64,000 nt of DNA, from contig CM053033.1 in assembly GCA_028564925.1 (NCBI GenBank), positions 81,151,468 to 81,215,467 on the forward strand, in the 5' to 3' direction. A program made the position numbers and the translations under genes. Below the pieces are notes generated by a model that had not been told where the DNA came from, made no database searches, and saw nothing but the letters and a program-made list of their open reading frames with translations. This stretch comes from Lithobates sylvaticus. Taxonomy: Eukaryota; Chordata; Amphibia; Anura; Ranidae. Shown here piece by piece: positions 33,595 through 44,271 of this stretch (positions are counted from its first letter, which is position 1; the number at the start of each line of letters is the position of its first letter).

Positions 33595-33915
33595 AAGACA
33601 CAATTACCTTTCGCAAGCTATCTACATGTCTCCTCAGTTCTGGTGTTGTGTGGATGGGGCTTTAAGGAAAATATTGATATTTCTTTATATGCCATCCTCC
33701 TAAGGGTACAGTGAGCTGCAATGCGCTCCAGACACTCTGACAAGCAAAAAAGTGTATGTCATGCCAAAACTTTTTTTTTTAGTTTTGGATAGCGTAGGAA
33801 TGTTTAAAATCCCTATCAAAGTTTTATTACCACTGGGTACATTCACGCTATCTTTTTGTCCTTTTGACTCTTGTCACAGAAACCAAAAGTGATAGGAAAT
33901 TCACAATTTTACAAT

Positions 33916-34599
33916 TACCGTATTTATCGGCGTATAACACGCACCGGCGTATAACACGCACCCCAAGTTTAGGAGGGAATTTTAAGGAAAAAAAGTTTTA
34001 GGAGAGAAGTTTAGGGGGAAAAAAAAAAAACTTACATTTAAGCGTCATTTGCAGCCTGCCCAGCGTCATTTGCAGCTTGCCCAGCGTCATTTGCAGCTTG
34101 CCCAGCGTCATTTGCAGCTTGCCCAGCGTCTTTTGCAGCCTTGCCCAGTGTCTTTTGCAGCCTTTTCTTTTGCAGCCTTGCCCAGCTTCTTTTGCAGCCT
34201 TGCCCAGCTTCTTTTGCAGCCATTTGTAGTTTGCCCAGTGTGATTTGCAGCATTGCCAGCATCATTTGCCTTGCCCATGTTTAAATTTCCCACCGCGAGA
34301 CAAACCGCGCATGCGCCGCCGAAAAAGACCGAGCCGACTGTTCGGCTCCGCTCGGAGTCCCGCCTCCCTGCTGTTTCAGAAGCGAGCGCAGGGAGGCGGG
34401 ACTACGAGCGGAGCTGAACAGTCGGCTTCGGCCTTTTTCGGCCGCGGTTCGGTCTTTTTCGGCGGCGGTCGCCATTTTTCGGCGCCGCTTGCTTTTTTTG
34501 TCATTTTTTTTGGGGGGTATCGGCGTATAACACGCACCCACGACTTTCCCCCAATTTTAAGGGGGAAAAGGTGCGTGTTATACGCCGATAAATACGGTA
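33916..34599. mobile_element. TIR element with perfect 30-bp ends, ACCGTATTTATCGGCG family
   Basis: TACCGTATTTATCGGCGTAT plus AACACGCACC is repeated perfectly in inverted form at 34570-34599, with TA at each edge. Inside are a 21-bp minisatellite (34042-34265) and a long GC-rich hairpin (about 34325-34435, arms around GGGAGGCGGGACT). A TA target would fit a Tc1/mariner or pogo-like mover; no transposase present. Confidence 0.85.
34042..34265. repeat. 21-bp minisatellite
   Basis: About ten imperfect units of GCCCAGCGTCATTTGCAGCT plus T, inside the TIR element at 33916-34599. Open frames over it are not genes. Confidence 0.85.
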
Positions 34600-35749
34600 C
34601 ATTGAATGGTGTTGCGCAAGCTCTCTAATGAATTAATACATAAAGTAAATACAATAAATAAGGTGACCTATAGCAAATGATCAAGATAAATCGCATATAA
34701 AGTGCATAACAATAGTGCAGTCCATATTAGAGTGCACAAACTATATTATGGTGTATAACATGCCTCCAGGGATTAAAGACAGCTTCAGGTGGAAGTTCCA
34801 GCTGACCAGCGGTGGTAAACACTGTGTCTCTGATCCAAGATGGATAGCTGTGCTGTCAGGACCAGCATGGAATACAGGCAACTGGAAGTGACGTCACAGT
34901 GAGCAGGGCAGGTTTTTCATGGCATGCCCAGTTGCTCCTTCTTCAAACCAATGGAGTAATGGAAGGGGTTTATATGAGGGTCAGGGGTGGGACAAATGGG
35001 AAGGGGGTGGGCGGGACTAATAACGACTGCCAGATCATTAGATGGCAGTATACAATGGAATAAAATACAGTAAAATAAAGTAAAAAAACTTGCTGCAGTA
35101 AAGGCAAAGATACACAAGACATAAACACTGACTGGGACAGAACTGAAACAAGTAGAACATAGATAAATAAAATTCCAATATTTAGACAGAATGTAGCACC
35201 TCATATGGGAGGCAAGGTGTGCAGCATGGGATTACCAGTGTCAGCAACAGGAAATATGACAACAAGTATAATAAAGGTAACTGGACAGATGAAATACTGT
35301 GCAGCAGGGGATAGCAAGTTTCAGCAGCATCACAAGTAAGGAAAACAATATACTTATATATATTTAAAAAAATGCAATACAATATGGTCATTGCTGTTAG
35401 CATATGAATATGATACACCGGGGACAATGTAAGTGTGGTTGATGAGTTGATATATCCAGAGGGCTGCCCCTGCAGGAGGGTCTCCCTCCTTTTTATATCC
35501 ACACATACACACAGGTAGATGCACAAAAAAATCCCTGAAGAAGTCACGTGACGTAATGTGTAGGCCACCCTGAACCGGAAGTGATGTCAGACACCTACAT
35601 TCTGAGTCTATGATCGATTGACCAAGGCATTTTTATCATTTGTTTGATGTAAGAGTTACTCTATTTAATAAATTCTATTTATTTTAAATACTACACTAAG
35701 GGAGGTCACTTTTACTAACATACGGATAAGCATGGTGGCCGGCGCCTTA
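34600..35749. other. Non-coding stretch with old dispersed repeat
   Basis: No gene seen. The segment around 35535-35590 (CCTGAAGAAGTCACGTGACG) and the segment around 34880-34905 (GGAAGTGACGTCACAG) look like parts of old repeats that I recall from ranid DNA; boundaries are not visible. Confidence 0.35.
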
Positions 35750-35789
35750 AAGGGACTATTACCACGGATTACTTAGTCTGCGGGCAGGG

Positions 35790-37190
35790 GGCTTATCGGA
35801 ATCTGGAAGCCCCCTTTAACAAGGGGACCCCCAGATCCCGGCCTCCCCCCCTGTGTGAAATGGTAAGGGGGTACAAAAGTACCCCTACCATTTCACCTAA
35901 AAAGTGACAAAAGAGTTAAAAATGACAGGAGACGGTCTTTGACAATTCCTTTATTAAAGTCTTCTTTCTTCTGGTCTTCTTCCTTCCTCCTTTCTCATCC
36001 TTCGGTTTATTCATTTTCTTCCTCCATCTTCTTCTTCCTCTGATCCGCTTCTTCTTGCTCCGGTGTTCTCGTCTGGCATCTTCTTCCACGGCGTCTCTTC
36101 TTCCTTATTGGGCCGCTCTGCGCAATGGGAGGCTCCGGCTGTGTGATGCTTCTCTACTTCTGACAGGTCTTATATAACAGAGACCAGGGCCACCCGGTGA
36201 CCCCGCCGCCCTCTGATGCATGGAACCGTGCGTCAGAGGGGGGCGGGGTCACCGGTGGCCCCGGCCTCCGTTATATAAGACCTGTCAGAAGAAGAGAGGC
36301 ATCACACAGCGGGAGCCTCCCATTGCACGGAGCGGCCCGATAACGAAGAAGAGACACCGTGGAGGAAGATGCCGGACGAGAACATCGGAGGAAGAAGAAG
36401 ATGGAGGAAGAAGATGAAGAAACCGAAGGATGAAGAAAGAAAGAAGGAAGAAGACTTTAATAAAGGAATTGTCAAAGACCGTCTCCTGTCATTTTTAACT
36501 CTTTTGTCACTTTTTTGGTGAAATGGTACCCCCTTACCATTTCACACAGGGGGGGGAGGCCGGGATCTGGGGGTCCCCTTGCATCCTCCCAATGTTGAGG
36601 GAATGTGGCCTGGTATGGTTCAGGAGGGGTCGCTCGCTCGCCCCCCTCTTTTCCTGCGGCCTGCCAGGTTGCGTGCTCGGATAAGGGTCTGGTATGGATT
36701 TTGAGGGGGACCCCCACGGCATTTTTTTTTTTTTTGCCGCTGGGTTCCCCTTAAAATCCATACCAGACCTGAAGGGCCTGGTATTGATTTTGAGGGAGAC
36801 CCCCACGCCATTTTTTTTTTTTGAGGGTTCCCCTTAATATCCATACCTGACCTGAAGGGCCTGGTATGCTCTTGGAGGGAAACCCATGCCGGTTTTTATT
36901 TTTAAATTAAAGTCGCCTGGCCTGGGGGTGACTTGAAGTCGTGTTGTAAGTCGCCCCAAGTCGTGTTGTAAAGTCCACCCCAAGTCGCGCTGGAAGTCGT
37001 GTTGCCCCTGTGTGAATGGACTGTTAGCATGCACTATTATCAATGGCATACTATTATTGCGGTGCGCCTGTATATTATGTGTTGCACTTATGTGTGCGCC
37101 GGTTCAGTCGCTCCCTTAATAATTTATCTGGCGCACCAAATATGGTATGAACCGGCGCATCGCATTCATTTTAGTAAATCATCCCCATTG
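35790..37190. mobile_element. Foldback element, copy 1, left part eroded
   Basis: Two inverted arms of about 360-390 bp (35824-36213 and 36222-36579) meet at a short centre near 36216 (CCCTCTGATGCATGG against CGTGCGTCAGAGGG). The arms carry GGGGACCCCCAGATC and AAATGGTAAGGGGGTAC in opposite orientation at the outer edges. To the right come CCATACCAGACC hairpins, a GTCGCCCCAAGTCGTG tandem motif and a right terminus TAAATCATCCCCATTG. It is a relative of the copy at 39084-41462. Long purine-rich open frames in it are not genes. Confidence 0.7.
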
Positions 37191-37814
37191 TGTAAAATAA
37201 TTTTGGATAACTATTATTTGCACTAAGGTAGCGAAGAGGTATACTTTTGTATCAAAGTTTTACTATTGTCACCAGAACAAGAGGTGAGGGTAATAACTGT
37301 CTATAGAGAATTTCTCTAATTTCCTGTTGTGTCTTCGGGCAGGAAGTAAAAATAAGATATAAAAAAAAATGCCTATACATAAACTTGAATATGTTGCAGC
37401 AGTTTCAGTGTACAAAGGGGTGTCTTTGTCTGGGGATCACCAAGAACAAACAGTATCAAGTGAAATAGTGGGCAGAGGCAGAAGAACACATTCTAAAGAA
37501 ATTTGAACATTGGGATTAAAAAGTGACAAAATATAAAGTGTTTGAGATTTAAATGTTTGCAAACAAAGCTGGTCCATGTGCTATATATCTACTTATATTT
37601 AGCCTTTATAAGTAAACGTCTGCTTTATGGAAAACCTGTGCAGTGAGGAATTGACCCACTTCTTCCAGCTATGTGATTCAAAGTATTTTGAAAGTAAGAG
37701 GGTATAAGCACATCAGACAGCAACCTAGCGTTTTCAAAAGAAGGGTCAGTAAAGGCTGTCTACAGTAAAGTATTTCTTTAATGAAACAAGTGTCTTCAAT
37801 TCTTTTAACTGCAG
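37191..37814. other. Non-coding stretch, probable intron
   Basis: No element ends recognised; it leads into the acceptor of the candidate exon at 37815. Confidence 0.35.
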
Positions 37815-37979
37815 ACTCAGAACGGGGACAGCCATCACATGCCAGACCTAAAGAAGGACCGGAATACAAAACCAGCACGTAACAGAAAATACAAAGAAAA
37901 TCATTGTTGCACAGATGCCCAATCTCCGGATGGTGCCCCAGTCGACACTATGGATGTTCGAATTCAGATGCCGCACCTG
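37815..37979 (+). CDS. Candidate host coding exon, 165 bp
   Basis: Bounded by TTTTAACTGCAG and a donor CTG/GTAAGC. The frame is open for all 55 codons with phase 0 on both sides: TQNGDSHHMPDLKKDRNTKP, ARNRKYKENHCCTDAQSPDG, then APVDTMDVRIQMPHL. It keeps seven or so CpG sites in AT-rich surroundings, is not repetitive, and continues in the phase in which the 33063-33133 block ends. It is hydrophilic and basic, without a signal or membrane segment, as in a disordered cytoplasmic or nuclear region. I do not recognise the gene. It is the best candidate for host protein sequence in the window. Confidence 0.55.
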
Positions 37980-38139
37980 GTAAGCAGAAAGTTATCTTGT
38001 AGTGATCATGCAAAATAAGAGGAGTTCTTTGTTTCTATGTTAGCTGGCCTGGCTTTTATTGACTTCACTGTCTGTATTCATGGATAAGAAAAGGTTTTGT
38101 TCACTTCAGAACTGCTGCTCTCTTCATAAAAGTCTATAG

Positions 38140-38844
38140 CAGTGATGGCGAACCTTGGCACCCCAGATGTTTTGGAACTACATTTCCATTGATGCTCATT
38201 CACTCTGCAGTGTAGTTAAAGCGGTTCTGCACTCATTTCATTTAGTAAATCTCTTTGCCTTCCAAATCAGGCAAAGAGTACTAAATGAAATGTTTTTTTT
38301 TTTTTTTTTTTTTTTTTACTTACCTTGTAATTGAAGACTTCCGGTCTTCTCCCTCTGCGGCGGCGGGCGGGGTCTTGCGTCGATCGTCGTCACGCCGCAC
38401 TGTCTCCTGGGATCTGGTGTCATTGATCCCAGGAGACAGTGCGGGCATCTTCCGAACTCGCGAGATTTCGGCCACATCTTCCGAAATCTCCCGAGATTTC
38501 GGCCGCATCTGCCGAAATCTCGTGAGATCTCGGCAGATGAGCCGTTACTGCGCACGCGCGAGTAACGGCAGTGCATGCTGGGCCATCTAAAGTCCCTGTG
38601 GGTGTTTCACATGCCCACAGGCAAGATGGCCCCCAGCACTAAAGAAGAAGACGAGCAACTTCATCGGACGAAAACCGGCGGCGATCGAGATGGAAGATGG
38701 AACAGGTGAGTCCCCTAATAAAGGTAAGCACACTTTATATTACATCCTAAAAAAAAAATTTTTTTTTCAGAGTGCAGAACCGCTTTAAGCATCATGGGAA
38801 ATGTAGTTCCAAAACATCTGGGGTGCCAAGGTTTGCCATCATTG
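38140..38844. mobile_element. hAT-type MITE interrupted by a TTAA MITE
   Basis: Ends are CAGTGATGGCGAACCTTGG and its inverted form CCAAGGTTTGCCATCATTG, with long inverted repeats (CCCCAGATGTTTTGGAACTA). Flanks GTCTATAG and GTCTAAGG form an 8-bp duplication with one mismatch, as for hAT elements. The element's middle is occupied by a second MITE at 38216-38788. Confidence 0.85.
38216..38788. mobile_element. TTAA-type MITE, TTAAAGCGGTTCTGCACTC family
   Basis: Perfect 19-bp terminal repeats with TTAA at each edge, inserted inside the hAT-type MITE. The interior has a long T run, a GC-rich segment with repeated GAGATTTCGGC motifs in both orientations (about 38455-38535), and no coding capacity. 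Confidence 0.88.
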
Positions 38845-39851
38845 GTCTAAGGAATGTAAAAGCAGCGGAAATAGTCAGCTGCACCTGCAGTAAATTCTAT
38901 GTGATCTCAGAAACATGTCAAAGTAATGTCAAAAGAAAATGGTGTTTACCTATCGAAGCTTGTCTAGTCAACACAGGCCCTATAACGAACTGCAGCAAAT
39001 TAAATCACTGGCCAGATTTGTATGTTTCTCAGGGGCTCTTCAGTGATTGTTTCTGCTGGTATGAGGTTTAAATGTCTATGGCACATTGGGGCTGATTTAG
39101 CAAGCATTTGCGCCATGAGTTACGCCGCCGCGCAACGGGCGTTTTCGTATTCACAAAGCATTTTGCCATTATGTTGCCGGCGCACGGGCGTGCGCAATCT
39201 GTGTGCCGCTATAGACCTGGCGCAAGCATTCGTTAACACAGAAAGTGGCAATATTATGGGGGTGATGTGGGTGATGTAAGGAAATATAAAGATATGACTG
39301 TCCAACTAACAAACATGCCCAGAATAGAACCGAAAATTATCTTTCTCTGAGCAGGCTTGCTGCGCCTGCAAATACACTTGTAACTGCGCTAGGTCAATCT
39401 ATGTATTGCGCATGCGCACGTTCATGTGCTCTGGTTCACTGTGCCGGCAAAATCTTAGTAAATGTCAAGCCACGTAGGTTCATTTGCCTAAGTTGAACAG
39501 GCGCACAGCTCAACTTGACTTTTTTTTTTTTTTTTTTGCGCTGGTTCACTTCTATGGGTTTTTTAAAGGCTATTTGAACACAGGTTCATTAAGAAATGAA
39601 AAAAATTTAAAAAAAATGCGTGGGGGTCCTCCGAAATTCCATACCAGGCCCTTCAGGTCTGGTATGGATATTAAGGGGAACCCTGCGCCAAAAAAAAAAA
39701 AAATGGCGTGGGGGTCCCCCTCAAGTTCCATACCAGACCCTTATCCGAGCATGTAACCTGCCAGGCCACAGGAAAAGAGGGGGGGACGGGAGAGCGCCTC
39801 CCCCCTCCTGAACCATACCAGGCCACATGTCCTCAACATTGGGAGGATGCT

Positions 39852-40200
39852 CTGCCCTCTGCCTCACCCACAAATGCACTTATGGAGACGCTCCGCAATA
39901 CCTTCTCGAGAAAATAAAACACTACATACCCAATCGCAGTCTTCGATCGGCTAATCAAAATCTCCTCCTCATTCCTAAATCCCTCTACAAATCAAAGGGG
40001 GAACGGAGATTCGCTGTCCAAGGACCACGGCTATGGAACGCTCTACCAACCGACATCCGCATGGAAGAAAACCATCAGGCCTTCAGGAAGAAACTCAAGA
40101 CCTACCTCTTCTAGAAGCTTGACAACAAAGCACGAATACAGCGCCTTGAGGCGATTCAGTTCGCATTGTAGCGCTATATAAGTTATTCATTCATTCATTC
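39852..40200 (+). mobile_element. CR1/L2-type LINE, 5'-truncated copy
   Basis: Flanked by ATGCT at 39847-39851 and 40201-40205. It has the C-terminal end of ORF2, a short 3' tail with GCGCCTTGAGGCGATTC and AGCGCTATATAAG, and an (ATTC)n end instead of poly(A). A tail-only copy of the same family lies at 56404-56480. Confidence 0.8.
39855..40114 (+). pseudogene. LINE ORF2 C-terminal end
   Basis: Readable text is HYIPNRSLRSANQNLLLIPK, then GERRFAVQGPRLWNALPTDI and FRKKLKTYLF before the stop. This closing motif (LWNALP, then F-x-K-x-L-K-T-x-LF) is shared by CR1/L2/Rex-type ORF2 proteins. Reverse transcriptase is absent because of 5' truncation, so this is no working gene. The frame is open to its normal stop, so the insertion is not very old. 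Confidence 0.8.
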
Positions 40201-41462
40201 ATGCTTTGGGGTCATGGATGCATGGAACTGTGCGTCAGAGGGGGCGGGGTCACCAGGGTGCCCCGGCCTCCGTTATATAAGACCTGTCAGAAGAAGAGAA
40301 GCATCACACAGCGGGAGCCTCCCATTGCGCGGAGCGGCCCAATAAAGAAAAAGAGCCGCCGTGGAGGAAGATGCCGGACGAGAACACCGGAGATAGAAGC
40401 GGATCGGAGGAAGAAGATGAAGAGAAGCGTCACACAGCAGGAGCCTCCCATTGTGCGGATCGGCCCGATAACGAAGAAGAGACGCCGTGGAGGAAGATGC
40501 CGGACGAGAACACCGGAGCAAGAAGAAGCGTATCGGAGGAAGAAGGTGTAGGAAGAAGAAGAAGAAACCGAAGGATGAAGAAGGAAGAAGACCAGAAGAA
40601 AGAAAGAAAGACTTTAATAAAGGACTTGTCAAAGACCGTCTCCTGTCATTTTTAACTTGTCACCTTTTTTGGTGAAATGGTAGGGGTACTTTTGTACCCC
40701 CTTACCATTTCACACAGGGGGGGAGGCCGGGATCTGGGGGTCCCCTTGTTAAAGGGGGCTTCCAGATTCCGATAAGCCCCCCGCCCGCAGACCCCCACAA
40801 CCAACGGCCAGGGTTGTGGGGATGAGGCCCTTGTCCTCATCAACATGGGGACAAGGTGCTTTGGGGGGGACCCCAAAGCATCCTCCCAATGTTGAGGGCA
40901 TGTGGCCTGGTATGGTTCAGGAGGGGGGGGCGCTCTCTCGTCCCCCCTCTTTTCCTGTGGCCTGCCAGGTTACGTGCTCGGATAAGGGTCTGGTGTGGAT
41001 TTTGAGGGGGACCCCCACGCCATTTTTTTTGGCGCGGGGTTCCCCTAAATATCCATACCAGACCTGAAGGGCCTGGTATGCTCTTGGAGGGGAACCCATG
41101 CTGTTTTTTTTTTTTTTAAATTAAAGTCGCCTGGCCTGGGGGCGACTTAAAGTCATGTTGTAAGTCGCACTGGAAGTCGTGTTGTAAAGTCGCCCCAAGT
41201 CATGTTGTAAGTCGTGTTGTAAAGTCGCCCCAAGTCGTGTTGTAAGTCACGCTGGAAGTCGTGTTGTAAAGTCGCCCGTGTTGTAAGTCGCGCTGGAAGT
41301 TGTGTTGCCCGTGTGTGAATGGACTGTTAATGATAACGGCGTATATTATGTGTTGCGCTTATGTGTTGCGCCGGTTCATACACTCAAGTAATAATTTATC
41401 TGGCGCACAAATTGTGGTATGAACCAGCACAGCGCATTCATCCTGGTAAATCAGCCCCATTG

Positions 41463-43204
41463 TCTATTTAATGTATTTTACATTAGAAGAATGCAACAGA
41501 AAGAATAAAATGCCATAGTAAGTGATATGCATAGTTGAGAAATCAGGGTAAAAAGTTATGGCACTCATATGGGTTACTGAACCACTGTCATCATACTAAA
41601 TTCCAGCCATAACTAAAATATCAGAGGAGTTGGTTTTAGATTGGCAGATCACTTGGTAAGAATGACCATCTGGAAGAAAACGGCTGAAATCGCTGCAGAG
41701 CTAAAAAAAATGCAATAAATTTTTTTCCAGCTTGGCTGATGCAGTGCATGCAGGGTGGGAAGTAGTTTTTTTTTTCTCTGTAGGAAAAGGAACAATCGAC
41801 ATTCAGCCTGCAGAGATTTTTCCAATTGTTACTTTGTGAGCAGAAAAAATGTACCAGTCTTGATTACCACCCTCTAATGCTTACGTGGCCTTGGTTACAT
41901 TTGTTAAGCTGACTGGTGATATGTTATCTGCATTTTTTTTCTTGGCTTTTTCAGTGGAAGGGTGTTTGATTTTCATATTGTATTGGGTTTTTTATGCATT
42001 GGTTGTACCTGTTTGTTCACATTTGAATAATGCAAAGAAAGTCAGAAAATTATAGCAATATTAATTTACCAATAATTTACCAATATAGAAAAAAAAAAAC
42101 TTAAATGCAAAAACAGGACATTAAAGAGAAACTGTCATATTAGCCACAGATGAAGTTGCCCTCCGACACTGGAGTCTTTTACTGCCCAACTCCAGGAAGA
42201 GGTGCTGGTTCCAAGTTAGAGTGGACCTCCATGGCATTGTGCACAGTAATGTGTCCGCCCAGGAACAAAGGCCACATCCTGGAATTCGATAATGTATCAT
42301 CCATCAGTAGTCAGGAGACTCTACTATGTTAGTTATCAGTTAGGTTGTTTCAGACATGGTGTTGAAAAAAAGTGAGGTATGAAGTCTTAAAAGCCTTAAT
42401 TATACCAGTCTGCTGTGACACTACCTTTTGTGGAAGCTGCATTTACCCACAACCTCAATTTTAGCAAAAAAAAAAAAAAAACAGTTGTTCACTTTGTGCA
42501 GCACACCCGGGCATGTTACAGAGATCAGAATGACACGCCAATAATTGCTAGGTGAGCATTTAAAGTGAGGAGGATTTCTCATTTAACCATTAAACGATCT
42601 ACAACAAAGGTGCGGATAACAATGCTGGATTATGCTAATAGAGGGATGAAAGGTGATGCTCATCATTAAATTGTTACTAAAGCTAAATGCTGGTTTCTTT
42701 GAGTTCCTGAGAGCATCTTATTCAGAGCTGATACACTCCAAGGAAATGACTGCAAACAAAAAAATTGCAATACATTAAAGAAGATGTAAAACTCAAAAGT
42801 TACTTTGTGTGAAATTACATTTACAAATATCTTCCATCTAGATGGAAGTTATTAATCTTCCTAAATTTTTTTCTGTCAATTTCACTTAAATCACTTGACC
42901 CAGGTTATACCAAGCCAAGATCAAATTACCCTACTCAGTTAACAAACATTAATGTTTTGGCTACAGCTTTGCAAAATGACAAAATAATAATAATAGTTTC
43001 ATTATTATCTGTAATATAAGACATCCTAAAATTTCTGAAAAACATAAGCAAAACCACATTAAATCAAATGAACCAGATCCTTGACAGTGCCCCTGAGGTT
43101 ACATTCCAAGGATGAGCAATACAAGCCACTTCTCACTTGCTTGGTGTGTGCACTTTATATTGACATATGTTTGGTTTTCTATCTTAAAAATTACGCTCTT
43201 GTAG
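41463..43204. other. Non-coding stretch, no gene seen
   Basis: About 1.7 kb with no element ends. The open frame at 42150-42332 is short and lacks a domain. Around 42640-42740 the texture (TGATGCTCATCATTAAATTG) is mildly reminiscent of conserved non-coding DNA, without further support. Confidence 0.35.
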
Positions 43205-43634
43205 TTAAAGTGTTTGTAAACCATTTTTTCTTACTTTTATCTACAGGTAAGCCTAGAATAAGGCTTACCTATAGGTAGTGGAAATATCTCCTAAACGTGC
43301 GCCGTTTTGGAGATATTTCCCTTGTAGTGCACCAATGTCGTAATCGACGCATGTGCTGTGAAGAAATGGACCTCCATGGCGTTCCTTCCCCAGTGTCCGG
43401 GACCGACAGCTCCGGAAGCTCGGACCAGTTACAAAGCCAGAGTCTGCGGCCCCGGAAGAGGGGCGAAGATGGTCGCGGCCTGCACAGGGGACAGCGCTGA
43501 GCGCGGGCTTCGTTTGCAGGTGTCACATAATGGGCTAGTATGCGGTGCATACTAGCCCATTATGCTTTTAATTTACAGGGTTTGCACGGAGCAAAAGAGG
43601 AAGTAAAACCCATCAGGGTTTACTTCCTCTTTAA
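43205..43634. mobile_element. TTAA-type MITE, TTAAAGTGGTTGTAAACC family, copy 3
   Basis: Left end TTAAAGTGTTTGTAAACC, right end GGTTTACTTCCTCTTTAA. The interior repeats the architecture of copies 1 and 2, including a GGTAAGCC hairpin, AATATCTCC palindromes and the GT...AG hairpin at 43520-43578. It shares the TTAA at 43631-43634 with the next element. Confidence 0.8.
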
Positions 43635-43909
43635 AGGGGTTGTAAACCCCCTGCGTTTTTAACCTTAATGCGTCATGCAGCAGCCCCCCCGAGCCCCCCT
43701 TTTACTTTCCTGAGCCCTGCAATTCCCACAACGGGAAAGACAACACCAGCTCCAGCCAGCGTTTCATGTCCTTATTGGATAGATTGATAGCAGCACAGTC
43801 ATTGGCTCCCACTGTCTATCAAATCCAATGACGCAGGGTCCTGCTGCCTGTCTCAATAGACATAGAATGCATTAAGGTGAAAAACCTTGAGGGTTTACAA
43901 CCCCTTTAA
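43631..43909. mobile_element. TTAA-type MITE, TTAAAGGGGTTGTAAACCC family
   Basis: Perfect terminal repeats of 19 bp, TTAA at both edges, 279 bp long. No coding capacity. It abuts the previous element with one shared TTAA. Confidence 0.85.
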
Positions 43910-44157
43910 GTATAAATAATAATAAGTGCCTAACATTAAGTATTGCTTCAAATACATCACTTCCATATTGTTAAGGTGAGCTTCAGCCCCACGGAAATTG
44001 TTAGAATTAATCTCTATTAACGTGCTGCATCCGGTTGCCCCCTGCAAGCTAATGCCTAAACCTAAATACTGCCTTTTGTAACTTTTATGTGGGTTCTGTT
44101 GAAAACGCCATGCTCAGTTGCCAGATGCCATTTTACATGGCAGACTGAATTATATAC

Positions 44158-44225
44158 ATACAGTACTGTCCAAAAGTTTTAGGCAGGTGTGAAAAAATGC
44201 TGTAAATTTAGAATTCTAAAAAGCG
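44158..44225. mobile_element. Tc1/mariner end fragment
   Basis: CATACAGTACTGTCCAAAAG followed by TTTTAGGCAGGTGTGAAAAA matches the terminal repeat of a Tc1-like family that I recall from frogs and fish. Only this end is present. Confidence 0.6.
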
Positions 44226-44271
44226 TTTGTAACTCTAAAAAAAAAAAAAAAAAAAAATGGGACCTGTTCCT

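Larger units (their letters stand above)
39084..41462. mobile_element. Large foldback element, copy 2, carrying a LINE insertion
   Basis: Termini are CATTGGGGCTGATTTA and TAAATCAGCCCCATTG. Inner inverted arms lie at about 39620-39851 and 40855-41085 (GGTCTGGTATGG, CCTCAACATTGGGAGGATGC and complements). The centre, about 40205-40780, is purine-rich with a duplicated block (GCATCACACAGCGGGAGCCT at 40300 and a variant at 40427). The right end has a tandem AAGTCGTGTTGTAA motif. A truncated LINE sits at 39852-40200. No transposase seen. Confidence 0.75.

Noticed and set aside
36220-36470. Arg/Glu-rich frames in the foldback elements (also near 40371-40655)
   Set aside because: Purine-rich low-complexity sequence in the centre of a foldback element; the reverse strand is equally open.
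42150-42332. 60-residue frame that could be an exon
   Set aside because: No good acceptor or donor pair bounding it, composition is not clearly protein-like, and it follows a repeat-like TTAAAGAGAAACTGTCA motif.
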